Positions 7,203-13,710 of a stretch of 43,924 nucleotides of DNA are shown piece by piece. Both the position numbers and the translations under genes were made by a program. Numbering within the stretch: the first letter of the stretch is position 1; each line of letters opens with the position of its first letter. The notes under the pieces were generated by a model, which saw only the letters and a list, made by a program, of their open reading frames with translations, did not search any database and was not told where the DNA came from. This DNA comes from a virus: the IMG/VR virus record IMGVR_UViG_3300046804_000331, positions 1 to 43,924 of that record. One strand, 5' to 3'.

Positions 7203-7662
7203 CACTTTTAAGATGAACTACGTTCATCTGTTCTTCGCTATCGCTCGAACTTATTGTATTCTTTTATGATTATATAATTAAACGCGAAGCGTTAAGATAT
7301 TATCTAGATTGTTCAGTCACACTTCGCCCTTGCGGGCAAAAGTTTGAACATTATCTGAGTTGCACAATGTCACACAGCGTTAGGGTGTTTAGCAGAGGCG
7401 GTTGTCCGGTACCTCCATCCCCGTCTTATTACAACGGCGGGCAATTATACAAACGCAGTCTTGTATAAAAGCCGTGTAGATCGCGTTTTACGTCTACATC
7501 TTTTAGCCTTTAAATTCTTTTTAAACAGCAAAACCAGTTATATAGGCATATCTGATCAGCGTCCTGTTAAGGATAGTTGCTGAGTGCTTTTTACGGCAAA
7601 AAGACTTCCGTACCCTGCGACATCACCAGGGGCTTGGGCGCACGAAATTAGCCTGCGCGAGC
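7203..7662. other. Gene-free, hairpin-rich interval; possible structured RNA
   Basis: No credible coding frame on either strand. It holds at least nine short inverted repeats: 7211-7218/7222-7229 (8 bp); 7281-7285/7289-7293; 7326-7329/7334-7337 (GCAA tetraloop on the minus strand); 7395-7401/7406-7415 (7 bp, 3-nt bulge); 7445-7452/7461-7468 (8 bp); 7475-7480/7493-7498; 7556-7560/7579-7583 enclosing 7562-7565/7570-7573; 7587-7592/7598-7603; and 7662-7674 around the stop of the nuclease gene. Base composition is richer in GC than the neighbouring genes. It lies just after the early operon on the minus strand, so it would be its 3' untranslated region, or it may be a separate small RNA. I found no tRNA, no group I intron core and no classic terminator T tract. 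Confidence 0.45.
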
Positions 7663-8103
7663 TTAACCGTTAAGTTGGATTTTGCCTTTGATATGGGATC
7701 CGTGGACCCTGACCTGTATGTGCCCGTTGTAGTAGTCATCTGATTCTAATACTCTGCGGGAAAACTGTTCCCTAGCCTCGATGTAACTACATTCTGCCTT
7801 TGAGTTGCAGTAAAATAATATTTCTCGTTTGAAGTTTTCAGCGCCTAATTGCTCTACGTCTTTGGTTAGTTCCGGCGAAGAACCATAGTATTCACGCCAG
7901 TCTGAATCAACTTTTTGCCTAATTTTCTTTTTCTTTTTGTTGCCGTTCTTTAGTTTAACAGTTTTATATGTTGTTTTACTAAATTTTGCTAATTTTTTGC
8001 CTATGTATTTGCGCTGTGATGTAAGATTTGTAATGATGTAAACGAAGCCTATGCAGTCTTCGGGCAGTTCATTTACCAGTTGATTCTCATAATACCATGA
8101 CAT
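7663..8103 (-). CDS. GIY-YIG family endonuclease
   Basis: A 146-residue protein when started at the ATG 8103-8101; an upstream in-frame TTG at 8106 is less likely. The GIY-YIG signature appears as G-F-V-Y-I-I and K-Y-I-G-K-K (about residues 19-37). A lysine-rich stretch (about 50-65), the conserved Arg in W-R-E-Y-Y-G (about 70-75) and Glu in IEAREQF (about 108-114) supply the other expected catalytic positions. Enzymes of this type cut DNA one strand at a time; phage members are often free-standing homing endonucleases, like T4 Seg proteins. It is the last gene of the early operon, with its start next to the stop of the upstream gene. It could be a homing nuclease or a resident repair/recombination nuclease; a stably overlapped operon position favours the second. 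Confidence 0.78.
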   Translation of the reverse strand: MSWYYENQLVNELPEDCIGFVYIITNLTSQRKYIGKKLAKFSKTTYKTVKLKNGNKKKKKIRQKVDSDWREYYGSSPELTKDVEQLGAENFKREILFYCNSKAECSYIEAREQFSRRVLESDDYYNGHIQVRVHGSHIKGKIQLNG

Positions 8104-8106
8104 CAA

Positions 8107-8355
8107 CTATGTATCTGAGCCTGCGTCCTGAGCCTTTCTCTTTTGGTTGCGTTCTAGTAGCTGTTCTTCCTTCCAGTCTAGCCATTCTCTGACCACTACC
8201 CTGCGTTCTGAGCAGATTTTACGAATCTCACTCATGATACGCCGTAGGTCAATAGCCGAACGCTTAGTGCCTTCGTTGAGCCATTTTTGATTTGCCTCAA
8301 AGTATTCCCTAAATTTGGCTAACAGTTGGGCATGTAGATCTTCATCCTGATGCAT
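8107..8355 (-). CDS. Small helical protein, of the type annotated as H-NS-like in marine phages
   Basis: An 82-residue, highly charged, probably all-helical protein. The first part (LHAQLLAKFREYFEANQKW, about 7-25) and the pattern AIDLRRIMSEIRKI (about 34-47) resemble short proteins of marine T4-like phages often labelled histone family or H-NS-like; that label is weak and I see no H-NS DNA-binding loop. The start overlaps the end of the cytidylyltransferase gene by 14 nt and the stop abuts the nuclease start, so it is translated as part of the operon. A DNA-binding or partner-binding role is possible but not shown. Confidence 0.6.
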   Translation of the reverse strand: MHQDEDLHAQLLAKFREYFEANQKWLNEGTKRSAIDLRRIMSEIRKICSERRVVVREWLDWKEEQLLERNQKRKAQDAGSDT

Positions 8356-8800
8356 TCACTGATTCTGCCTTTGCTATAAATTTCTCTGCTTCAGCATCTA
8401 TAACTCGCTGACGCAGTTCTGTAGTTGAGAACGTGTGTTCTCGTTTGTTAAAATAAAACTTGATACCTTTTTGAATACATTCCTGACGACCAGTAAACTG
8501 CTTGTGTTCGTATTCGTCTCCTAGTATTCTAACATCAATAGGATATGACAGCAGTATGTCTACAAGATCCTTTTCTGTAGCATAGACCACAATCTCGTCT
8601 ACATATTTGCAGGCCTGTAGCTGTACATAGCGTTCAAATATGCTCTGCACTGGTTTATTTTTCTCTCTAGGCCTGTCTATAGTAGGGTCAGTTTGTAATC
8701 CTACTATCAAATAGTCGCATTGTTGCTTGGCTTCTTTCAGCATTATAATGTGACCTGCATGAAACAGATCAAATGTTGAACAGGTAAATCCTACTTTCAT
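8342..8800 (-). CDS. TagD-like cytidylyltransferase (glycerol-3-phosphate type)
   Basis: A 152-residue single-domain nucleotidyltransferase. Residues 4-17 (GFTCSTFDLFHAGH) contain the HxGH nucleotide-binding motif; R-x-K and the FSTTELRQR block (about 123-131), matching the family RTxGISTT motif, supply the second. Such enzymes transfer CMP (or AMP) to a phosphorylated alcohol, giving for example CDP-glycerol. Length fits the TagD/RibL family (about 130-140). Homologues are common in marine myophages, where the substrate is unknown; capsule, tail decoration or nucleotide-cofactor roles have been suggested. It overlaps the gp46 stop by 4 nt (ATGA type), so it is coupled to the recombination genes. 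The substrate cannot be told from the sequence. Confidence 0.82.
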   Translation of the reverse strand: MKVGFTCSTFDLFHAGHIIMLKEAKQQCDYLIVGLQTDPTIDRPREKNKPVQSIFERYVQLQACKYVDEIVVYATEKDLVDILLSYPIDVRILGDEYEHKQFTGRQECIQKGIKFYFNKREHTFSTTELRQRVIDAEAEKFIAKAESVNASG

Positions 8801-10575
8801 TCTGTGACCTCTAAATCGTTAGCATAAGATGTAAATCCGTTTTCTTTGATAACTTTGAGTACGTTGTTAACACGGCCGATAAGTTCGTCTTTGTGTGAAA
8901 TTAAGAATACATTCTTCTTGCGCTCACGGGCAATCTTCTTGAGCACACTTAATGCGCCCTCAACACCGCTGGCGTCTAAGCCGTTATCAACAAGCTCGTC
9001 AATGAACAACAGATTAATCTGCTGATACAGCGACTCCCAGACGTCGCGGAACGCCCAACTCATACTGAGAATCAAGCGATTACGCTCTCCTCTAGACAGA
9101 TTATCAAAATCTAAGTCCTGTCCAAGCTGTGTGATTTCGACACTTAGATCGTTTTGAAAGACCACAGTGTGCGGCAAGCCCATTTTGTCTAGATAGTAAG
9201 TTAAACGATTGTTTAGATATGCTAGATTTTGATCGATGATCTTCTTGCGGATAAAACTATCCTTACTGGTTAACAATTTTAATAGAAACTCTTGATGCTC
9301 TTTAAGAGTATTCAACTCATTTACACGATCCCAAGAAATTTCCTGCATGGCTGTGCTCATCAGCTCATCAATCTGTTCTTGATAAGGGTCAACTTCGCCT
9401 GCACGTACAGTCAATTGTGTTTCTAGTGTTTTTAAATTGTTCTGATGTTTAAGTGCTTCTTCAACGGTATCGTAATATGTACGTGTCGGTGCCGCAAGTT
9501 CCCCTAGCAGATTAATTTCTCCTACTATGGTAGACAGGTCGTTGACAATTTTATCACGATACTTTTTAGCTTCGTCTAAATGACCCTGTGCTTCTGTGGT
9601 CATTTCGCCGTGTTTGTGATCATGTAGTTCCTGTTCACAAGCATGGCACCGCTTATTCGCCAGCTTCATAAGCTCCGCGTCGTACTTCGTGACGCTACGC
9701 TCCGCTTGCGCTATCGCGCTTTCTAAAGTTGCCCGCTCCTTGTTCAAGGATTTGAGCTTTGCCGTATGCTCCGCATACGTTTTATGCAAAGTGTGGAGCT
9801 CAATTTCTGTGCTAATGTCAACACTTTCTAATTCAATAATAGCCCGACCAATCTTTTCAAGATCGTTATCTCTTTGATTATTCCACGCAGTTTGCTTAGT
9901 GATTAAACTGTCAATGCTTTTTTGAATACCTTCATTTGATTTCTTAGTTGCTTCAATATTAGCAGACTCTTGCAGTATTAGATCTTTTGTTTCTTTAATT
10001 AATTCTTTTAATTTGTCTGCTTTTTCTGATAATAGTGTAATACCTAACAACTGCTCAATAATAACACGCTGGTCGTTTGCTCGCATACTTAAGAAAGGCT
10101 CTGTATATGTGTTTAACGCAACAATGTGCTTGAACATATCGTGACTCATGCCTAACAATTCGTCTAAGTCTTTCTGTGTTTCGCGCATATCACCTTGTGC
10201 GTCATCTGTTTCACCTGTTTCTTGCTCAACATCGTTTACATAAAACTGTAAAACATTAGGCTTACGACCGCGCTCAATGCGATATGTTTCCCCATCCTTT
10301 TCAAACGCCAACGTAACTAACATGTTCTTATTGTTAATCTTGTTAATTAGGTTGTCTTTCTTAATATTAGTAAGAGCGTTCCCGAATAGCGCATAACTTA
10401 ATGCGTTGACAATGGTAGTTTTACCTGTGCCATTGCGTGAACCGCTGTCATCACCACCTTGGTCTAAGTTTTCACCTAACACTAGTGTTAAGTTTTCTTT
10501 ACTAAAATCAACAGCTTGGGTTTGATTACCCACACTCATAAAGTTTTTTACTGTAAGTTCTTTAATTTTTATCAT
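8797..10575 (-). CDS. 46: Recombination endonuclease subunit gp46 (Rad50/SbcC-like ATPase)
   Basis: A 592-residue SMC-type ATPase (T4 gp46 is 560). Walker A lies at residues 45-53 (GSRNGTGKT), the ABC signature L-S-R-G-E-R at about 488-493 and Walker B L-L-F-I-D-E-L at about 519-525. Between them are two long coiled coils meeting at a zinc hook, C-H-A-C at about 309-312. With gp47 it resects double-strand ends and supplies 3' tails for recombination-dependent replication; in T4 it also helps degrade host DNA. The start overlaps the gp47 stop by 4 nt. The DNA coding for the hook tip (9662-9779) is locally GC-richer and contains three perfect short palindromes. Confidence 0.95.
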   Translation of the reverse strand: MIKIKELTVKNFMSVGNQTQAVDFSKENLTLVLGENLDQGGDDSGSRNGTGKTTIVNALSYALFGNALTNIKKDNLINKINNKNMLVTLAFEKDGETYRIERGRKPNVLQFYVNDVEQETGETDDAQGDMRETQKDLDELLGMSHDMFKHIVALNTYTEPFLSMRANDQRVIIEQLLGITLLSEKADKLKELIKETKDLILQESANIEATKKSNEGIQKSIDSLITKQTAWNNQRDNDLEKIGRAIIELESVDISTEIELHTLHKTYAEHTAKLKSLNKERATLESAIAQAERSVTKYDAELMKLANKRCHACEQELHDHKHGEMTTEAQGHLDEAKKYRDKIVNDLSTIVGEINLLGELAAPTRTYYDTVEEALKHQNNLKTLETQLTVRAGEVDPYQEQIDELMSTAMQEISWDRVNELNTLKEHQEFLLKLLTSKDSFIRKKIIDQNLAYLNNRLTYYLDKMGLPHTVVFQNDLSVEITQLGQDLDFDNLSRGERNRLILSMSWAFRDVWESLYQQINLLFIDELVDNGLDASGVEGALSVLKKIARERKKNVFLISHKDELIGRVNNVLKVIKENGFTSYANDLEVTE

Positions 10576-11585
10576 AGGCTATTATAAATCGCTAGAAGCG
10601 TATTCTTATTATACGTATCGCTTTCGATACTGACCAACTGATTGCTAACAATTTGATCAACACTTTCAAAACTCTGTACATCAATGTCTGTATTAATTTC
10701 AACAGCCTTCTTTTCAGCAATAAGAGTAAGCTCTCTTATTTCATATTGAGCCATAAAGTTTTCTTTGATAAAACTTGCTTCTTCGTAAGTGATATCGATG
10801 TCTAGTGTTACACGCAGATGTTGCTTGGGCAGAATTAATGTATCTGCTTCATCAATTAAACGACTAAGAGTTACCGTACGGAATGTAGGTTGATCAGGCC
10901 AAGAGTGATATTCTGGTTGTTTGCCCCATTCTAAAATCATCATTCCGCGGTCATCGTCCCACGCATCTGCGTAGTTGTGCGGAAACGCATTACCGATATA
11001 ATGCATATTACCCTTGCTTTGGCGTTTGTGGAAGTGCCCGCTAAAGCCCATCTTATAACCCTCAAACGCATCTAGCTGAATCTCACCGTGGTCTGGCATC
11101 TGTACCATGGCATTCATGTAAAAGTGCGGGAGTTCAAAGTGACCAAAGATGTAGTCTGCTTTCTTTTTACCTATTTGTTTCCACTCGTCACCTACTAGCC
11201 AAGGGCACAGCGTAACATTTCCAACAGTCATTGGCTCGTGTACAACAGTGATACCGGGAATATACTTGCCAAATTCTACAGAGTGGATATCTCGTTTATC
11301 TTTATAATAAAGATCGTGATTGCCAGGAAAAAAATAAAACTGATCAAAACTCTGTCCAAGTTTCTCCAGTGCTCGTAAGGAGTAGTCCATAGTAGTAATG
11401 TTAAGACTATTCCGGTTGTGATGCCAGTCGCCCATAAAAATACCTGTGTCACACCCTTCCTCCTTGGCTTTTTGTATATACCAATCTACAAAATCTTCAC
11501 AGTCTTGATTGTGTGTACCGCTGTTTGACTTCAATCCAAAGTGGATGTCAGTAAAACAAGCTACTTTTTTAAACAGATTACTCAT
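10572..11585 (-). CDS. 47: Recombination endonuclease subunit gp47 (Mre11/SbcD-like)
   Basis: A 337-residue calcineurin-like phosphoesterase, almost the same length as T4 gp47 (339). Metal-binding motifs are in order: D13 and H15 (FTDIHFG), G-D-W-H-H-N (about 51-56), P-G-N-H-D (about 87-91), G-H-F-E (about 147-150) and S-G-H-F-H (about 180-184). These hold two Mn/Mg ions for the exo/endonuclease reaction. It pairs with gp46 coded immediately downstream; the C-terminal part (about 280-337) is where Mre11 proteins grip the Rad50 coiled-coil base. Its start overlaps the gp55 stop by 8 nt. Confidence 0.95.
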   Translation of the reverse strand: MSNLFKKVACFTDIHFGLKSNSGTHNQDCEDFVDWYIQKAKEEGCDTGIFMGDWHHNRNSLNITTMDYSLRALEKLGQSFDQFYFFPGNHDLYYKDKRDIHSVEFGKYIPGITVVHEPMTVGNVTLCPWLVGDEWKQIGKKKADYIFGHFELPHFYMNAMVQMPDHGEIQLDAFEGYKMGFSGHFHKRQSKGNMHYIGNAFPHNYADAWDDDRGMMILEWGKQPEYHSWPDQPTFRTVTLSRLIDEADTLILPKQHLRVTLDIDITYEEASFIKENFMAQYEIRELTLIAEKKAVEINTDIDVQSFESVDQIVSNQLVSIESDTYNKNTLLAIYNSL

Positions 11586-12420
11586 CGGTTAGTCCTTCAT
11601 TATGACGTTTTAATGCAGCCTCATGCTCGCCTTGCCCAGTTCTGCTATAACTTGGATTCATTCCGTTCATTTCTAAAATATCGTCTCTTATATTTTGATT
11701 TCGTTTTTCAAGATTAATGACTCGCACAAACGAATTAGTAACAGCCGCAGTAAAATAAGCAAATGGATTATCACTCTTTGACTCGTCAAATTGTAATCCT
11801 ATTTGCGTTAATTGTAAAATAGCTTGGCCCTTCATTTCGTCGTTGTAAGTATAACCACGAACATTGCCGCGTGTAGCATAACGCTCGCAGAGTTTAATCA
11901 TCATGCGAGCTAAGTTATTAGTAATTTGCCCAGCATCTTTGTCAAATTTCCCTTTGACTAAATCACCCTTCCAGTGGCTCTTTCCAACACAAACAAGTTC
12001 ATCGTTTTCGTCAAACTTCCAATGTTGGAAAGGCGGAAAGTTAACTTTGTCTCTGTGATCTGCTTGACTTTTGGGATTTTTCTTGCGTGTACTGTTCAAA
12101 GGAATGTGATCATATGTCATTATCCTAAAAACAAGATCTGTTTTTTGTATTTTTCTGTAATCAATTTCGCAATCTGCTTGTTTAATTTTTTCTCCTGCAG
12201 ATTTTCTAGCCAAATATTCAGCATCGCCTAGTCTTTTAGCACGATTGCGCTTGGCTTCTGCAATAGTGCGGATATTAACTTTTTCTAAACTTGGTAAAAT
12301 AATATCGTATTGGTGGTACTCTGGTTTAGTAAACGAACAGTATGAGCTTTTAGATCTGTGTATTTCTGCTAGCATGTCCTTATTGTTCAAATAGTTTACT
12401 TTAGTTGGTATTGTTGTCAT
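11578..12420 (-). CDS. 55: Late-transcription sigma factor gp55
   Basis: A 280-residue protein (T4 gp55 is 185). The C-terminal half carries the family pattern: a helix with MMIKLCERYATRGNVRGY (about 175-192), then DNPFAYFTAAVTNSFVRVIN (about 222-241), equal to sigma region 2 for -10 recognition and core binding, and an R-N-x-N-I-R-D-D-I-L-E-M tail. In T4 this factor binds host core RNA polymerase, recognises TATAAATA and needs the sliding clamp and gp33 for full activity; several matching promoters are present in this window. The N-terminal 90-100 residues have no T4 counterpart in length and are basic. The ATG follows CCGGAG. It is the first gene of the early operon, behind a host-type promoter. 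Confidence 0.88.
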   Translation of the reverse strand: MTTIPTKVNYLNNKDMLAEIHRSKSSYCSFTKPEYHQYDIILPSLEKVNIRTIAEAKRNRAKRLGDAEYLARKSAGEKIKQADCEIDYRKIQKTDLVFRIMTYDHIPLNSTRKKNPKSQADHRDKVNFPPFQHWKFDENDELVCVGKSHWKGDLVKGKFDKDAGQITNNLARMMIKLCERYATRGNVRGYTYNDEMKGQAILQLTQIGLQFDESKSDNPFAYFTAAVTNSFVRVINLEKRNQNIRDDILEMNGMNPSYSRTGQGEHEAALKRHNEGLTDE

Positions 12421-12442
12421 TCACTCAGTCTCCGGATAATAA

Positions 12443-12471
12443 ATTATAAACTACGCACATTAAAAAGTCAA
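12443..12471 (-). promoter_or_regulatory. Host sigma-70-type early promoter for the gp55-gp47-gp46 operon
   Basis: The minus strand reads TTGACT (12471-12466), a 17-bp spacer and an exact TATAAT (12448-12443). Transcription would begin near 12436, about 15 nt before the gp55 ATG, leaving room for the CCGGAG ribosome binding site. This is the best sigma-70 promoter I found in the window. Confidence 0.75.
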
Positions 12472-12479
12472 ATAAATAC
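12470..12479 (+). promoter_or_regulatory. T4-type late promoter for the baseplate block
   Basis: AAATAAATAC on the plus strand, one base from TATAAATA, 22 bp ahead of the first baseplate ATG (12502). Its first two bases overlap the -35 hexamer of the divergent gp55 promoter. Confidence 0.6.
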
Positions 12480-12501
12480 ATTACCAAAAGAGGAAAAGAA
12501 T

Positions 12502-13404
12502 ATGGCAAATGTAGGCTCGATGATCGGCGCAGTAGGTGCCGCCGCTAGCGCAGTTTCAAATATTGCAAGTATAAGTCGCCTAGATGCCGCTGGTTTAATG
12601 TCCGGCGCAGAAGGAGTTGGCGACCTGTTGGGCGCAGTTTCAATGTTTAGCGATACTGGCAACAGTAATGATTGGCGTGTTAGATTAAGTTTACCATTCT
12701 GGCCAAGTTTTAGGCAAAGCCCTGCTTTAGCACCGTTAAAGGATGCTGGTGGTATGGTATTTCCGTATACTCCAGAGATTTCTTTTTCCTCAGCAGCCAA
12801 ATATAATTCTATTCCAACTACGCATACTAATTATCAATTCCAAGCATATGAAAACAGCAGTCCTGGAGTTATAACTATTACTGCACCAATGAACGTAGAA
12901 GATAGCACACAGGCATTATATTGGGTTGCCGCTTTACATTACTTTAGGTCTGTTACAAAAATGTTTGCAGGCTTCGACCCAAAGGCAGGAAATCCGCCGC
13001 CTGTGGTATTTTTAAACGGATATGGAAGTTATGTTTTTAAAAACGTTCCAGTAGCGGTTACCAGCTTCCAAACAACATTGCCTAAAGATTGCGATTATAT
13101 CAGTTGCGAACCATCCGCTAGTGCATTAGGCGAGATTGCAACACTTGCAGACAGTATTGGAGGCCTTACAGATACATTGGGAATTGGTGGTAGCAATATT
13201 TTATCAACTGTATCTGGCGCCGCCGGCTTACTAGGGTCTCTTGGCCTAGGTGGTTCAACTAGTGCAGGCAAAACTTATGTTCCAACAAAGAGCCAATTTG
13301 TAGTTAACCTACAACCAATGTACAGCAGAACAACTAACAGAAAATTTAGTCTAGACCGATTCGTACAAGGTGGATATGTTACTGGAACAACAGGATACAT
13401 TTAA
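12502..13404 (+). CDS. Baseplate tail-tube cap/initiator, gp48/gp54-like
   Basis: A 300-residue protein. After a Gly/Ala/Ser-rich N-terminus (about 1-45) comes a compact beta domain with the blocks MVFPYTPEISFSSAAKYNS (about 85-103), a YWVAALHYFRSVTKMFAG helix (about 137-154), PPPVVFLNGYG (about 162-172) and the LPKDCDYI strand (about 193-200). I associate this pattern with tube-like proteins at the baseplate top (tube initiators gp54 and gp48, same fold as tube protein gp19) in marine T4-like phages. T4 has two such genes of 320 and 364 residues; only one is present here. It opens the rightward baseplate block, 2 bp ahead of the gp53-like gene. Which of gp48 or gp54 it stands for is uncertain. 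Confidence 0.6.
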   Translation: MANVGSMIGAVGAAASAVSNIASISRLDAAGLMSGAEGVGDLLGAVSMFSDTGNSNDWRVRLSLPFWPSFRQSPALAPLKDAGGMVFPYTPEISFSSAAKYNSIPTTHTNYQFQAYENSSPGVITITAPMNVEDSTQALYWVAALHYFRSVTKMFAGFDPKAGNPPPVVFLNGYGSYVFKNVPVAVTSFQTTLPKDCDYISCEPSASALGEIATLADSIGGLTDTLGIGGSNILSTVSGAAGLLGSLGLGGSTSAGKTYVPTKSQFVVNLQPMYSRTTNRKFSLDRFVQGGYVTGTTGYI

Positions 13405-13406
13405 TT

Positions 13407-13709
13407 ATGGCATCAAATTATAAAAACACAAGTCCTTGGTATAATACTCCGGTTTCTAGAAATTATTTAGAAGTATTAAACATACGACCAGTAGCGGCTG
13501 AAGATGACGATGTGTATTACACAATCGGGCCACAGTATGCATATAGGCCAGACCTTTTAGCATTTGACTTATACGGCGATGCTGCCTTGTGGTGGGTTTT
13601 TGTTCAAAGAAACTTAGATGTTTTGCAAGATCCTATTTTTGATTTTAAAGTTGGAACAAAAATTTATCTTCCTAAGGCTACTAGCCTAAGTACTGTATTA
13701 GGATTATAA
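13407..13709 (+). CDS. 53: Baseplate wedge protein gp53-like with LysM-type fold
   Basis: A 100-residue protein matching the core of gp53 (196 in T4). The tell-tale region is YRPDLLAFDLYGDAALWWVF (about 47-66), then NLDVLQDP and V-G-T-K-I-Y-L-P (about 84-91), the LysM-like pattern of short tail proteins that clamp the tube end to the wedge (gp53 in T4, gpX in P2). The start lies 2 bp after the previous stop and the stop is 1 bp before the next ATG, so translation is coupled. Short length suggests only the LysM core is kept. Confidence 0.75.
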   Translation: MASNYKNTSPWYNTPVSRNYLEVLNIRPVAAEDDDVYYTIGPQYAYRPDLLAFDLYGDAALWWVFVQRNLDVLQDPIFDFKVGTKIYLPKATSLSTVLGL

Positions 13710-13710
13710 A

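Noticed and set aside
7203-7662. tRNA, tmRNA or group I intron in the gene-free interval
   Set aside because: No T-loop GTTC-type arm with a matching stem, no acceptor stem, and no P7/S-type intron core on either strand.
8104-8106. TTG start for the GIY-YIG gene
   Set aside because: It directly abuts the preceding stop; the ATG at 8103 adds nothing unusual and loses only one residue.
12468-12800. Open frame on the minus strand over the start of the baseplate block
   Set aside because: It lies antisense to a well-supported baseplate gene and across the divergent promoters; no family pattern.
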